DNA from: Zeimonas sp003577305
GTDB lineage: Bacteria; Pseudomonadota; Gammaproteobacteria; Burkholderiales; Burkholderiaceae_E
NCBI GenBank assembly: GCA_030263385.1
Contig: SZOX01000007.1
Location: 1-64,000 of the forward strand
Reading direction: 5' to 3'
Length of the DNA stretch: 64,000 bases
The position numbers and the translations under genes are program-made. Positions within the stretch are counted from its first letter, which is position 1; the number at the start of each line of letters is the position of its first letter. Positions 20,033 through 27,961 of this stretch are shown piece after piece. Under the pieces are notes generated by a model. The model was not told where the DNA came from. It did no database searches and worked only from the letters and a program-made list of their open reading frames with translations.

Positions 20033-20243
20033 GTACGCAGGGCGGCGCGGCGGGCGCACTGCCTGGCGATGATTGCGTCGCCGATACAACACTCCCGACG
20101 GACGGCGCCTTCGCAGCGCTTGTTTTTGTTGGCGTTCCGTGCAAGACGCGTCATGCTTCGCTCCTGTGGAGAGAGCGCGTTTTCCCTCTGAAACCGCGCT
20201 GTTCGAAACGAACATCGCACACATGGATTCAGGAGGATCGAGA

Positions 20244-20717
20244 ATGGCCACTGCCAAGAAGGCTGCGAAGAAGGCCGCTGCGAAGAAGGCGCCGGCGAAG
20301 AAGGCGCCGGCGAGGAAGCCCGCCGCGAAGAAGGTCGCTGCGAAGAAGCCGGCCGCCAAGGCGCCGGCGAAGAAGCCCGCCGCGAAGAAGTCAGCCGTGA
20401 AGAAGGCCGCTGCGAAGAAGCCGGCCGCGAAGAAGGCCGCCGCGAAGAAGCCGGCCGCGAAGAAGGCGCGCAAGCCCAATCCCGCCTTCATGAAGGCGCT
20501 CACGCCGAGCGCCGCCCTGGCGTCGATCGTCGGCGACAAGCCGCTGCCGCGCACCGAGGTGGTCAAGCGGCTCTGGGACTACATCAAGAAGGGCAAGCTG
20601 CAGGACGCGGTGAACAAGCGCCTGATCAACGCCGACGAGAAGCTCAGGCAGGTCTTCGGCAAGGCGCAGGTCAACATGTTCGAGATGACCGGCCTGGTCG
20701 GCAAGCACCTGAAGTAA
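20244..20717 (+). CDS. Histone H1-like AlaKP-repeat protein with SWIB domain
   Basis: A 157-residue protein in two halves. Residues 1-75 are a near-perfect tandem of short AAKKPAAKK-type repeats, strongly basic as in histone H1 tails; residues about 80-157 match the SWIB/MDM2 domain (LPRTEVVKRLWDYIKKGKLQD, then NMFEMTGLVGKHLK). Such proteins are thought to bind DNA, condense the nucleoid or adjust transcription. AGGAGG 7 bases before 20244 fixes the start over an in-frame ATG at 20223. The gene is monocistronic with its own terminator. Repeat DNA may vary in copy number. Confidence 0.88.
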   Translation: MATAKKAAKKAAAKKAPAKKAPARKPAAKKVAAKKPAAKAPAKKPAAKKSAVKKAAAKKPAAKKAAAKKPAAKKARKPNPAFMKALTPSAALASIVGDKPLPRTEVVKRLWDYIKKGKLQDAVNKRLINADEKLRQVFGKAQVNMFEMTGLVGKHLK

Positions 20718-20742
20718 TCCGGGCGTCCACCGACCTCGAACA

Positions 20743-20770
20743 GGGCAGCCTTCCACGGCTGCCCTTTTTT
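20743..20770 (+). terminator. Rho-independent terminator of the histone-like gene
   Basis: The stem GGGCAGCC (20743-20750) pairs with GGCTGCCC (20757-20764), loop TTCCAC, then six T. The next ATG begins only one base after the T run. Confidence 0.93.
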
Positions 20771-20771
20771 C

Positions 20772-21464
20772 ATGAACCAACGCTCCGACACCTGCTGGCG
20801 CCGCGGCGGGCTCGCCCTCGCCGCAGCTGCGCTTGCCGCGATCGTCGGCGCGCTGCTGCGCGAACGAGGCGGCCTCGACGTCTGGACGCTGGTTCACTGG
20901 ATCGGAAAGCCGCTGGCCACCGCGGTGCTGGTGGTGCTGGCGTGGCGTGTCGGCGAGGCCGGCGATGCGCGGCTGCGCCGCGGCGTGCTCGCCGGTCTCG
21001 TCTTTTCCCTCGCCGGTGACGTGCTGCTGATGCTCTCGCCGCGGCTGTTCGTCGGCGGTCTGCTCGCGTTTCTCGTTGCGCACCTGTGCTACCTGCGCGC
21101 GTTCACCGTCGACACGCGGCTGTTCGCGCGGGTGCTGCCGCTGGCCGCACTCGGTGCGGTCGGGCTCGCGGTTCTCGCCTTCCTCTGGGGCGGGCTCGCG
21201 CCGGCGCTCAGGGGGCCGGTGATCGCCTACGTCGTGGTGCTGGTGGCGATGGCGGCGCAGGCGATCGTGCGATGGCAGGAACACCCGGAGCCGGGCACGC
21301 GGATGGCGGCGATCGGCGGCGTGCTGTTCGTGGTCTCCGATGCGCTGCTCGCGACCGACCGCTTCCGCAGCCCGATCGCTGCCGCACCCGTCTGGGTGCT
21401 GGGCACCTACTGGGCGGCGCAGTGGGGCATCGCGCAGAGCCTGCGCCGCGCTCAGCGCCAGTAG
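20772..21464 (+). CDS. YhhN family (lysoplasmalogenase-like) membrane protein
   Basis: A 230-residue integral membrane protein with about seven or eight hydrophobic segments. Landmarks of the YhhN/TMEM86 family are KPLATAVLVVLAW, FSLAGDVLLML, HLCYLRAF and FVVSDALLATDRF. Animal homologues hydrolyse lysoplasmalogens; the bacterial role is unclear. The ATG at 20772 directly follows a terminator T run and has no Shine-Dalgarno sequence, so the true start or mode of expression is uncertain. It overlaps the convergent LysR gene by 13 bases. Confidence 0.82.
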   Translation: MNQRSDTCWRRGGLALAAAALAAIVGALLRERGGLDVWTLVHWIGKPLATAVLVVLAWRVGEAGDARLRRGVLAGLVFSLAGDVLLMLSPRLFVGGLLAFLVAHLCYLRAFTVDTRLFARVLPLAALGAVGLAVLAFLWGGLAPALRGPVIAYVVVLVAMAAQAIVRWQEHPEPGTRMAAIGGVLFVVSDALLATDRFRSPIAAAPVWVLGTYWAAQWGIAQSLRRAQRQ

Positions 21465-22354
21465 GCCGGGTCGCCGTAGGCGGTCTTCAGGTAGTCGACG
21501 AACACGCGAACGCGCAGCGGCAGGTGCTTGCGCTGCGGAAACACCGCGTGGATCGCGTTGTCGGGCGCAGCGAACGCGTCCAGCACGCTCTTCAGGCGCC
21601 CGGCGCGCAGGTCTTCCCCGACTTCCCACATCGATCGCCAGGCCAGTCCGCGGCCGGCCAGCGCCCAGTCGCGCAGCACCGCGCCGTCGTTGCACGCCAG
21701 GGTTCCGGATACCCGCATCGACACCAGCTGCCCGTCGAGATCGAACTGCCAGCCACGCGCCTGGTTGCCGTAGGTGCCGAAAGTCAGGCAGTTGTGCTGC
21801 GCGAGCTCCGCGGGCGTGGACGGCGTGCCGTGCGCCTCGAGGTAACCGGGGCTGGCGACGACGACGCGGCGGTTCTCGGCGAGCTCGAGCCCCACCAGGC
21901 TGGAGTCGTCCAGCGCACCGATGCGGATCGCGACGTCGATCCCTTCGTTCACGATGTCGGCGAGCCGGTCGGTGAGGTCGAGCGAGATCGTCACCTCGGG
22001 GTGTGCGTCGAGGAAGGCCGGCAGCAGCGGAGCGACGTGCGCGCGGCCGAACCCGGCCGGCGCGGTCACCCGCAGGTGCCCGCTCGCCTTGACCCCGCCG
22101 AGCGACACCGAGGCCTCGGCGTCGTAGAAATCGTTGAGCAGCCGCTGGCAGTCCTCGAGGAACGCGCTGCCTTCGAAGGTGAGCGTGATGCGCCGCGTGG
22201 TGCTAACCAGCAGCTTGACCCCCAGGCGCTCCTCGAGCGCGTCGATCCGGCGCCCGATCACTGCCGGCGCCACCCCCTCGGCCTGCGCCGCGGCCGACAG
22301 GCTGCCGCGGGTCGCGACCGCGACGAAAGTCTCGATCTGCTTGAAGCGGTCCAT
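21452..22354 (-). CDS. LysR family transcriptional regulator
   Basis: The 300-residue protein has an N-terminal winged helix-turn-helix (MDRFKQIETFVAVATRGSLS ... VIGRRIDALEERLG, residues 1-60) and a periplasmic-binding-like effector domain (about 90-295) with the CrgA/AaeR-type VTAPAGFGR segment and C-terminal FVDYLK. It is divergent from the macrodomain gene with 95 bases between starts, the usual layout for a LysR regulator and its target, but the link is inference. Confidence 0.92.
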   Translation of the reverse strand: MDRFKQIETFVAVATRGSLSAAAQAEGVAPAVIGRRIDALEERLGVKLLVSTTRRITLTFEGSAFLEDCQRLLNDFYDAEASVSLGGVKASGHLRVTAPAGFGRAHVAPLLPAFLDAHPEVTISLDLTDRLADIVNEGIDVAIRIGALDDSSLVGLELAENRRVVVASPGYLEAHGTPSTPAELAQHNCLTFGTYGNQARGWQFDLDGQLVSMRVSGTLACNDGAVLRDWALAGRGLAWRSMWEVGEDLRAGRLKSVLDAFAAPDNAIHAVFPQRKHLPLRVRVFVDYLKTAYGDPAYWR

Positions 22355-22449
22355 GTTCGTTCGTGGTTTCCGCGGGCGATTATTCCAGAGACGACGACCG
22401 GCCGTGCGCGGCTTGCACGCCCGGCCGTTCGCGCCGCAGAATCGCGCCA

Positions 22450-22986
22450 ATGACAGCGACCCTGCGCGCCGTTCTGGCCGACATCACCACGCTCGACGTG
22501 GACGCGATCGTCAATGCCGCCAACTCCACGCTGCTCGGCGGCGGCGGCGTCGACGGCGCGATCCATCGCGCTGCCGGCCCCGGCCTGCTCGAGGAATGCC
22601 GCGCCCTGGGCGGCTGCCGCACCGGGGACGCCAGGCTCACCGGCGGGCACCGGCTGCGTGCGAAGTACGTCATCCACACCGTGGGCCCGGTGTGGCGCGG
22701 CGGAGGCCACGGCGAAGCCGGGCTGCTCGCGTCGTGCTACCGGCGCTCGATCGAGCTCGCCGCCGGCGCCGGCGTGCGCAGCATCGCGTTTCCGTCGATC
22801 AGCACCGGTGCCTATGGCTATCCGCGGCAGGCCGCGGCGCAGATCGCCGTGGACACGGTGCGCGCGGCGGTTGCCGGGCATCCGACGATCGAGGAAGTGA
22901 TCTTCTGCTGCTTTTCCGAGGCCGATCTCGAAGCCCATGCAATGCTCCTGCGCGCAAGCGCGCCCGACGGACGATCGATGCCATGA
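22450..22986 (+). CDS. Macrodomain protein (O-acetyl-ADP-ribose deacetylase type)
   Basis: A 178-residue stand-alone macrodomain of the MacroD/YmdB class, expected to remove ADP-ribose or its acetyl ester from proteins or small molecules. Diagnostic motifs are IVNAANSTLLGGGGVDGAIHRAAG (residues 18-41) and FPSISTGAYGYP. The last four bases overlap the next start (ATGA), tying it to a crotonase gene. Confidence 0.92.
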   Translation: MTATLRAVLADITTLDVDAIVNAANSTLLGGGGVDGAIHRAAGPGLLEECRALGGCRTGDARLTGGHRLRAKYVIHTVGPVWRGGGHGEAGLLASCYRRSIELAAGAGVRSIAFPSISTGAYGYPRQAAAQIAVDTVRAAVAGHPTIEEVIFCCFSEADLEAHAMLLRASAPDGRSMP

Positions 22987-23792
22987 ACCAGGATCCGGTG
23001 CTCTGGAGACTCGACCCGCGCGGCGTGGCGACGGTCACGCTGAATCGTCCCGAGGTGAACAACGCCTACGATGGCGGCCTGCTCGACGGCATCATGGCGG
23101 CCATGGACGCGCTCGGTGCGCAGCCGTCGCTGCGCGTCGTGGTGCTCACCGGCGCCGGGCGGCACTTCCAGGCGGGGGCCGACCTCGGATGGCTGCAGTG
23201 GGTCGCGCAGGGTTCGCGCGACGACAACCTCGATGCGTCCCGGCTCACTGCCCGCGCGGTGCAGCGGCTGAACGCGCTGCCCGTGCCCACCGTGGCGCTG
23301 GTGCAGGGCGCGTGCTTCGGCGGGGGCACCGGCATCGTGGCCGCCTGCGACGTGGCGATCGCGGCCGACAACGCGCAGTTCTCGATCGCCGAGACCCGCT
23401 GGGGGCTGATGGCCGGCATCATCATTCCGCAACTGGCCGATGCGATCGGCGTGCGCCAGATCCGCCGCTACGCGCTCACCGGGGAGCGCTTCGATGCGCA
23501 CGAGGCACGCCGGATCGGCCTGGTTCACGAGGTGGTCGCAGCCGGCTCCCTGGCCGAGGCGGGCGCGCGCGTCGTCGATCACCTGCTGCAGAACGCACCG
23601 AAGGCCAACGCGCAGACCAAGGCGCTGGCGCTCGAGCACGCCTGGGGCGACGTGCCGCACCAGGTGTTCGAGCGCCTGGTCGCGCAGCACGCGGCCAGGC
23701 GCCAGTCGGCCGAGGCGGCCGAAGGCTTCGCGTCGTTCCGCGAGAAGCGTCCGGCGAACTGGTACCCGGGCCCGGCTCCCGAAACCACCTGA
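22983..23792 (+). CDS. Enoyl-CoA hydratase/isomerase family protein
   Basis: A 269-residue crotonase. The oxyanion-hole segments are RHFQAGADLGWLQ and QGACFGGGTGIVAACDVAIAAD; the second catalytic Glu position is in FSIAETRWGL. It resembles methylglutaconyl-CoA hydratases (AtuE/LiuC group), but the substrate cannot be fixed from sequence. It is translationally coupled to the macrodomain gene and followed 40 bases later by a methyltransferase. Confidence 0.88.
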   Translation: MNQDPVLWRLDPRGVATVTLNRPEVNNAYDGGLLDGIMAAMDALGAQPSLRVVVLTGAGRHFQAGADLGWLQWVAQGSRDDNLDASRLTARAVQRLNALPVPTVALVQGACFGGGTGIVAACDVAIAADNAQFSIAETRWGLMAGIIIPQLADAIGVRQIRRYALTGERFDAHEARRIGLVHEVVAAGSLAEAGARVVDHLLQNAPKANAQTKALALEHAWGDVPHQVFERLVAQHAARRQSAEAAEGFASFREKRPANWYPGPAPETT

Positions 23793-23832
23793 GATCGCGT
23801 CGGCCGCGCGCAGCCGCGGCGGTCACGGGCAG

Positions 23833-24444
23833 ATGCAGCACGAACATCCGAACCCCAGCGTGCGCTTCTTCGAGCGCCAGTTCCGCGGCCAGGCCGAGGC
23901 GGGCGACTTCCGGCTCAATCCGTTCGAACTCGCCGCGCTGCCGCACCTGCACGGGCGCATGCTCGACCTGGGCTGCGGCATGGGCAACCTGTCGATCGAG
24001 GCGGCGCGCCGCGGCTGCCGGGTGCTGGCGCTCGACGCCAGCGAAACCGCGATCGCGTCGCTGCGCGAGCGCGCCGCGCTGGCCGGGCTCGACGTGGACG
24101 CGCGCCGGGCCGATCTGGCCAAGTGGACGATCGACGAGGACTTCGACGCGATCGCCTGCATCGGCCTGCTGATGTTCTTCGATTGCGACACCGCGCGCGG
24201 CGTGCTGCGCCACGTCCGCGAACGCGTGCGCCCCGGCGGCGTGGCGATCGTGAACGTGCTGTGCGAGGGCACGACCTACCTCGACATGTTCGATCCCTCG
24301 GCCTTCTGCCTGTTCGGCCGCAACGAACTCGAACGGCGCTTCGCCGACTGGCGGATCGTCGAGGCGCGCCTCGACGAGTTCCCCGCCCCGGGACAGACCT
24401 CGAAAGTGTTCTCGACGGTGATCGCGCTGCGGCCGCCCGCCTGA
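23833..24444 (+). CDS. Class I SAM-dependent methyltransferase (TehB-like)
   Basis: A 203-residue Rossmann methyltransferase. Motif I is MLDLGCGMGNLSIEAARRG (about 42-60), motif II VLALDAS, motif III near DAIACIGLLMFF, and motif post-I RPGGVAIVNVLCEGTT. The overall pattern is that of tellurite-resistance TehB-type enzymes, but the substrate is unknown. It ends 5 bases before the convergent cbbP stop. Confidence 0.85.
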   Translation: MQHEHPNPSVRFFERQFRGQAEAGDFRLNPFELAALPHLHGRMLDLGCGMGNLSIEAARRGCRVLALDASETAIASLRERAALAGLDVDARRADLAKWTIDEDFDAIACIGLLMFFDCDTARGVLRHVRERVRPGGVAIVNVLCEGTTYLDMFDPSAFCLFGRNELERRFADWRIVEARLDEFPAPGQTSKVFSTVIALRPPA

Positions 24445-24449
24445 GCGGC

Positions 24450-25325
24450 TCAGGCGAGCTGCGCGCGCCGGATCTCCATCAGGCGCAGGATCATCGGCGT
24501 GAGGATCAGCTGCATCGCCAGGTCCATCTTTCCGCCCGGCACCACGATCGTGTTGGCGCGCGACATGAACGATTCGCCGATCATCGACAGCAGGTAGGGG
24601 AAGTCGATGCCGCGCGGGTTCCTGAAGCGGATCACCGTCATGCTCTCTCCCGCGGTCGGGATGTCGCGGGCGATGAACGGGTTCGAGGTGTCGACCACCG
24701 GGACGCGCTGGAAGTTGATGTCGGTCTCGCCGAACTGCGGGCACACGTAGTGAATGTAGTCGTGCATGCGGCGCAGGATCGTGTCGGCCACCGCTTCCTT
24801 CGAATACCCGCGGTCCTTCGTGTCGCGATGGATCTTCTGGATCCACTCCAGGTTGATGATCGGCACGACCCCTATCTTCAGGTCGACGCGGCGCGCGAGG
24901 TCGACCTCGGCGGTCTTCACGCAGCCGTGCAATCCCTCGTAGAACAGCAGGTCGGTGTCCACCGGCGTGTCGTGCCAGGGCGTGAAGGTGCCGGGCTCCT
25001 GGTTCCACGGCGCCGCCTCGGCTTCGTTGTGCAGGTACAGGCGCGTGCGGCAGCGGCCGTCGCGCGCGTAGTTGCCGAACTGCTTCTCCAGCTCGACCCA
25101 TTCGTTCGCTTCGGGCCCGAAGTGGCTCATCTGCCGGCCTTCGCGCTCGGCCGCGGCGATGCGCTCCTTCATCTCCTTGCGCTCGTAGCGATGGAACGCG
25201 TCGCCCTCGATGGTGGCGGCGGTGATGCCCTCGCGGCGGAAGATCGTCTCGAAGGTGCGCTTGACCGTGCTGGTTCCGGCGCCGCTCGAGCCGGTGACGG
25301 CGATGATCGGATGCTTTCTGGACAT
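24450..25325 (-). CDS. cbbP: Phosphoribulokinase, proteobacterial class I
   Basis: Phosphorylates ribulose 5-phosphate to the RuBisCO substrate ribulose 1,5-bisphosphate. The 291-residue length matches the class I octameric enzyme. Motifs: Walker A AVTGSSGAGTSTVK (with STV replacing the usual K-T order seen in this family), the Walker B and catalytic Asp region around TIEGDAFHRYER, and the class I HDTPVDTDLLFYEGLHG block. Last gene of the cbbLSXFP operon, 23 bases after fbp. Confidence 0.95.
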   Translation of the reverse strand: MSRKHPIIAVTGSSGAGTSTVKRTFETIFRREGITAATIEGDAFHRYERKEMKERIAAAEREGRQMSHFGPEANEWVELEKQFGNYARDGRCRTRLYLHNEAEAAPWNQEPGTFTPWHDTPVDTDLLFYEGLHGCVKTAEVDLARRVDLKIGVVPIINLEWIQKIHRDTKDRGYSKEAVADTILRRMHDYIHYVCPQFGETDINFQRVPVVDTSNPFIARDIPTAGESMTVIRFRNPRGIDFPYLLSMIGESFMSRANTIVVPGGKMDLAMQLILTPMILRLMEIRRAQLA

Positions 25326-25348
25326 GGCGTTGGCGAGGTCGGGGCGGT

Positions 25349-26389
25349 TCAGGCGCGCACGAACAGCGAGCGCGAGCCGAAGAGCTGCCACGAGACGTTC
25401 TCGCTCGGATCCTCGTGGTAGCGCACGATCAGCTCGACCTCCTCGCGCGAGCCGACGATCACCGGCACCCGCTCGTGCAGGGTGTCGGGCACGACGTCGA
25501 GCAGGTGGCGGGTGCCGGTGACGGCGGCCGCGCCCGCCTGCTCCATCAGCCAGGCGATCGGGGCGGCTTCGTACATCAGCCGCAGCCGTCCGGGCTTGTA
25601 CGGCGTCTTGGTGTCGCGCGGGTACAGGAACACGCCGCCGCGGCTCAGGATGCGGTGCACCTCGGCAACGAGGCTCGCGACCCAGCGCATGTTGAAGTCC
25701 TTGCTGCGCGGGCCGCTCTCGCCGGCCAGGCATTCCGAGACGTAGCGCTGCACCGGTTTTTCCCAGAAACGCTGGTTCGACGCGTTGATCGCGAATTCGC
25801 GCGTCTGCTCGGGCACCCTGATCGCGTCGCGGGTGAGCCGCCAGTGACCGTCGCGACGGTCCAGCGTGAATGCCGTGACGCCGTTGCCGCAGCTGAGCAC
25901 CATCACCGAGGCCGGACCGTAGATCGCGTAACCCGCAGCGATCTGGCGGCGCCCCGGTTGCAGGAAGCCGGCCGCGCCGGGCGAGGTGCCGCGAAACGGG
26001 TGCGGCAGGATCGAGAAGATCGTGCCCACCGAAATGTTCGCGTCGATGTTCGACGAACCGTCGAGCGGATCGAACACCACCAGGTATTCGCCGGTCTCGC
26101 CGTGCTCCGGCGAGATCGACGGCTCGTCGTGCTCCTCGCTCGCCCAGCCGGCGACGTGCCGGCAGCCCGCCAGCGCCTGCGCGATGCACTCGTCGGCGAA
26201 CAGGTCGAGCTTGGTCTGCATCTCGCCCTGGCTGTTGGCGTGCTCGGTGTAGCCCTCCAGGCCGGCCAGCTGGCCGAGCGCCGCCGACTCGGCGATTCGC
26301 GCGCACGAACGCGCCAGGGTTTCGATCGTCGCAGCGAGCGCGGGCGGTTGCGTTGCCAGCCAGTCGTGCAGGTCGGTCGGCGTCGTCAT
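25349..26389 (-). CDS. fbp: Fructose-1,6-bisphosphatase class 1
   Basis: Regenerates fructose 6-phosphate, and in proteobacteria may also act on sedoheptulose bisphosphate, for the Calvin cycle. The 346-residue protein has the metal sites ASEEHDEP and VVFDPLDGSSNIDANISVGTIFSI, and the phosphate-binding NASNQRFWEKPV and RYVSECLAGESGPRSKDFNMRW blocks. Its start overlaps the cbbX stop by four bases. A cbbF label is equally apt given the operon. Confidence 0.95.
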   Translation of the reverse strand: MTTPTDLHDWLATQPPALAATIETLARSCARIAESAALGQLAGLEGYTEHANSQGEMQTKLDLFADECIAQALAGCRHVAGWASEEHDEPSISPEHGETGEYLVVFDPLDGSSNIDANISVGTIFSILPHPFRGTSPGAAGFLQPGRRQIAAGYAIYGPASVMVLSCGNGVTAFTLDRRDGHWRLTRDAIRVPEQTREFAINASNQRFWEKPVQRYVSECLAGESGPRSKDFNMRWVASLVAEVHRILSRGGVFLYPRDTKTPYKPGRLRLMYEAAPIAWLMEQAGAAAVTGTRHLLDVVPDTLHERVPVIVGSREEVELIVRYHEDPSENVSWQLFGSRSLFVRA

Positions 26390-27468
26390 AGCGGTCTCCC
26401 GGCGATCGGGCGGGATCGATCGCCGGATCCCGCGTCGGCAGTGGTCGGTGCCGCCGGCGCGGCGAACACGCGGCTGGCGCGAATGTCGGCCTCGGCGATC
26501 GTGCACAGGTCGTCCAGATCGAGCGCGCGGTCGCGCTCGGCGAACAGGCGGCTGGCCTGCCGAAGCCTCGCGCGATCGAGCGCGTTGCGCACGCTGCGCG
26601 CGTTGGCGAAGTGCGGCTGGGTCACGCGGCGCGCGAGGTACTGCGCGAACGCTTCGCGCGCGCCCGCCCCGAAGCGGTAGTTCTGCCGTGCGAGCATCCG
26701 TTCGGCGATCGCGAGCAGTTCGTCTTCCGTGTAGTCGGGGAAGTCGAGATGGTGCGCGATGCGCGAACTCATGCCGGGGTTGCTGCGAAAGAAGGTGTCC
26801 ATCCGGTCGGCGTAGCCGGCCAGGATCACCACCAGGTCGTCGCGCTGGTTCTCCATCACCTGCAGCAGGATCTCGATCGCTTCCTGGCCGTAGTCGCGTT
26901 CGTTCTCGGGCCGGTACAGGTAGTAGGCCTCGTCGATGAACAGCACGCCGCCCATCGCCTTCTTCAGCACCTCGCGCGTCTTCGGCGCGGTGTGCCCGAT
27001 GTACTGGCCGACCAGGTCGTCGCGGGTCACCGCCACCAGGTGGCCTTTGCGCACGTAACCGAGCCGGTGCAGGATCTGCGCCATGCGCATCGCGACCGTC
27101 GTCTTGCCGGTGCCGGGGTTGCCGGTGAAGCTCATGTGCAGCGAGGGCGACTGCGCGGCCAGCCCGAGGTTCAGGCGCAGCTTGTCGATGACCAGCAGCG
27201 CGGCGATGTCGCGGATGCGCTGCTTGACCGGCGCGAGCCCGACCAGTTCGCGGTCGAGTTCGTCGAGCACCGCTTCGACCTGGCTGCTCGCCAGCACTTC
27301 GGCGACGGTGCGCGCCGGCGCTGCCGCGCCCCCCTCGGGCGCGCCCGAGGGGGGCGCGGTGCCCGATGTCCCGGACGGCGCCGGTTCGCCGCCGGCTTCG
27401 TTTGCCCGCGGCGCAGCCGCAACGGCGGCGGGCGTGGCGCCGGGGATGCGGTAGAGCGGAGCGGTCAT
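26386..27468 (-). CDS. cbbX: Red-type RuBisCO activase CbbX (AAA+)
   Basis: CbbX is a hexameric AAA+ ATPase that pulls the C-terminus of the large subunit to release inhibitory sugar phosphates. The 360-residue protein has Walker A FTGNPGTGKTTVA (about 114-126), the pore loop YIGHT (about 157-161), Walker B GGVLFIDEAYYLYRP and sensor regions. An N-terminal Ala/Pro/Gly extension of about 50 residues is longer than usual, and there is a C-terminal Ala/Pro tail. Lies between cbbS and fbp. Confidence 0.96.
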   Translation of the reverse strand: MTAPLYRIPGATPAAVAAAPRANEAGGEPAPSGTSGTAPPSGAPEGGAAAPARTVAEVLASSQVEAVLDELDRELVGLAPVKQRIRDIAALLVIDKLRLNLGLAAQSPSLHMSFTGNPGTGKTTVAMRMAQILHRLGYVRKGHLVAVTRDDLVGQYIGHTAPKTREVLKKAMGGVLFIDEAYYLYRPENERDYGQEAIEILLQVMENQRDDLVVILAGYADRMDTFFRSNPGMSSRIAHHLDFPDYTEDELLAIAERMLARQNYRFGAGAREAFAQYLARRVTQPHFANARSVRNALDRARLRQASRLFAERDRALDLDDLCTIAEADIRASRVFAAPAAPTTADAGSGDRSRPIAGRPL

Positions 27469-27493
27469 CGCGAATTCCGCCGGGCGCGTCGCG

Positions 27494-27928
27494 CTAGTAG
27501 CGCTCGTTTTCGGGGCGGTCGGTGGCGTAGGCGCGCACCGCGTAGCGCTGCGTGCGCCCGACTGTCTCGGTGCGCTCGAGCGCGAACCCCGGCTCGTCCT
27601 TCGGCCGGTTGACGATGAAGCTCATCGCGATCGACTCCACGCCCGCGCTCGAATCGAAGGCCAGCATGCGGATGTAGTGGTTCGGGAACGCCTTGCGGCA
27701 GCCCGCCAGCTCCATCATCACGCCGGCGGCGTCTTTCAGGTCGAACATCGGGTTGCCGTACATCTCCCAGTAGGTGTTGCGCGGGTGCGGATCGTCGGTG
27801 TACTCGACGCTCCAGGCGTAGCCCTTGTTCAGGCCGTATTCCACCTGCATCGAGATCTCGGCGTCGGTGAGGTCGGGCAGGAAGCTGAATTGCCCCTGCG
27901 TCAGGCGGCCGATCGGGTTGGTCATCAT
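27494..27928 (-). CDS. cbbS: RuBisCO small subunit, red type
   Basis: The 144-residue small subunit caps the octameric large-subunit core. The start region GRLTQGQFSFLPDLTD and the C-terminal extension after FIVNRPKDEPGF are typical of form IC/ID, where the extension forms a beta-hairpin in the central channel. Start at 27928 with GGGAG nine bases upstream; a second ATG follows immediately. It is 33 bases downstream of cbbL. Confidence 0.96.
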   Translation of the reverse strand: MMTNPIGRLTQGQFSFLPDLTDAEISMQVEYGLNKGYAWSVEYTDDPHPRNTYWEMYGNPMFDLKDAAGVMMELAGCRKAFPNHYIRMLAFDSSAGVESIAMSFIVNRPKDEPGFALERTETVGRTQRYAVRAYATDRPENERY

Positions 27929-27961
27929 GGTTCGGTTCTCCCGAGTGTCGTCGTCGGTGCG

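Noticed and set aside
20095..20130. A possible terminator after typA
   Set aside because: The GCGC stem is only four pairs and the T stretch is interrupted.
24450..26306. A single 618-codon fusion of fbp and cbbP
   Set aside because: The 5' part is out of frame with fbp; two separate genes with normal starts explain the region.
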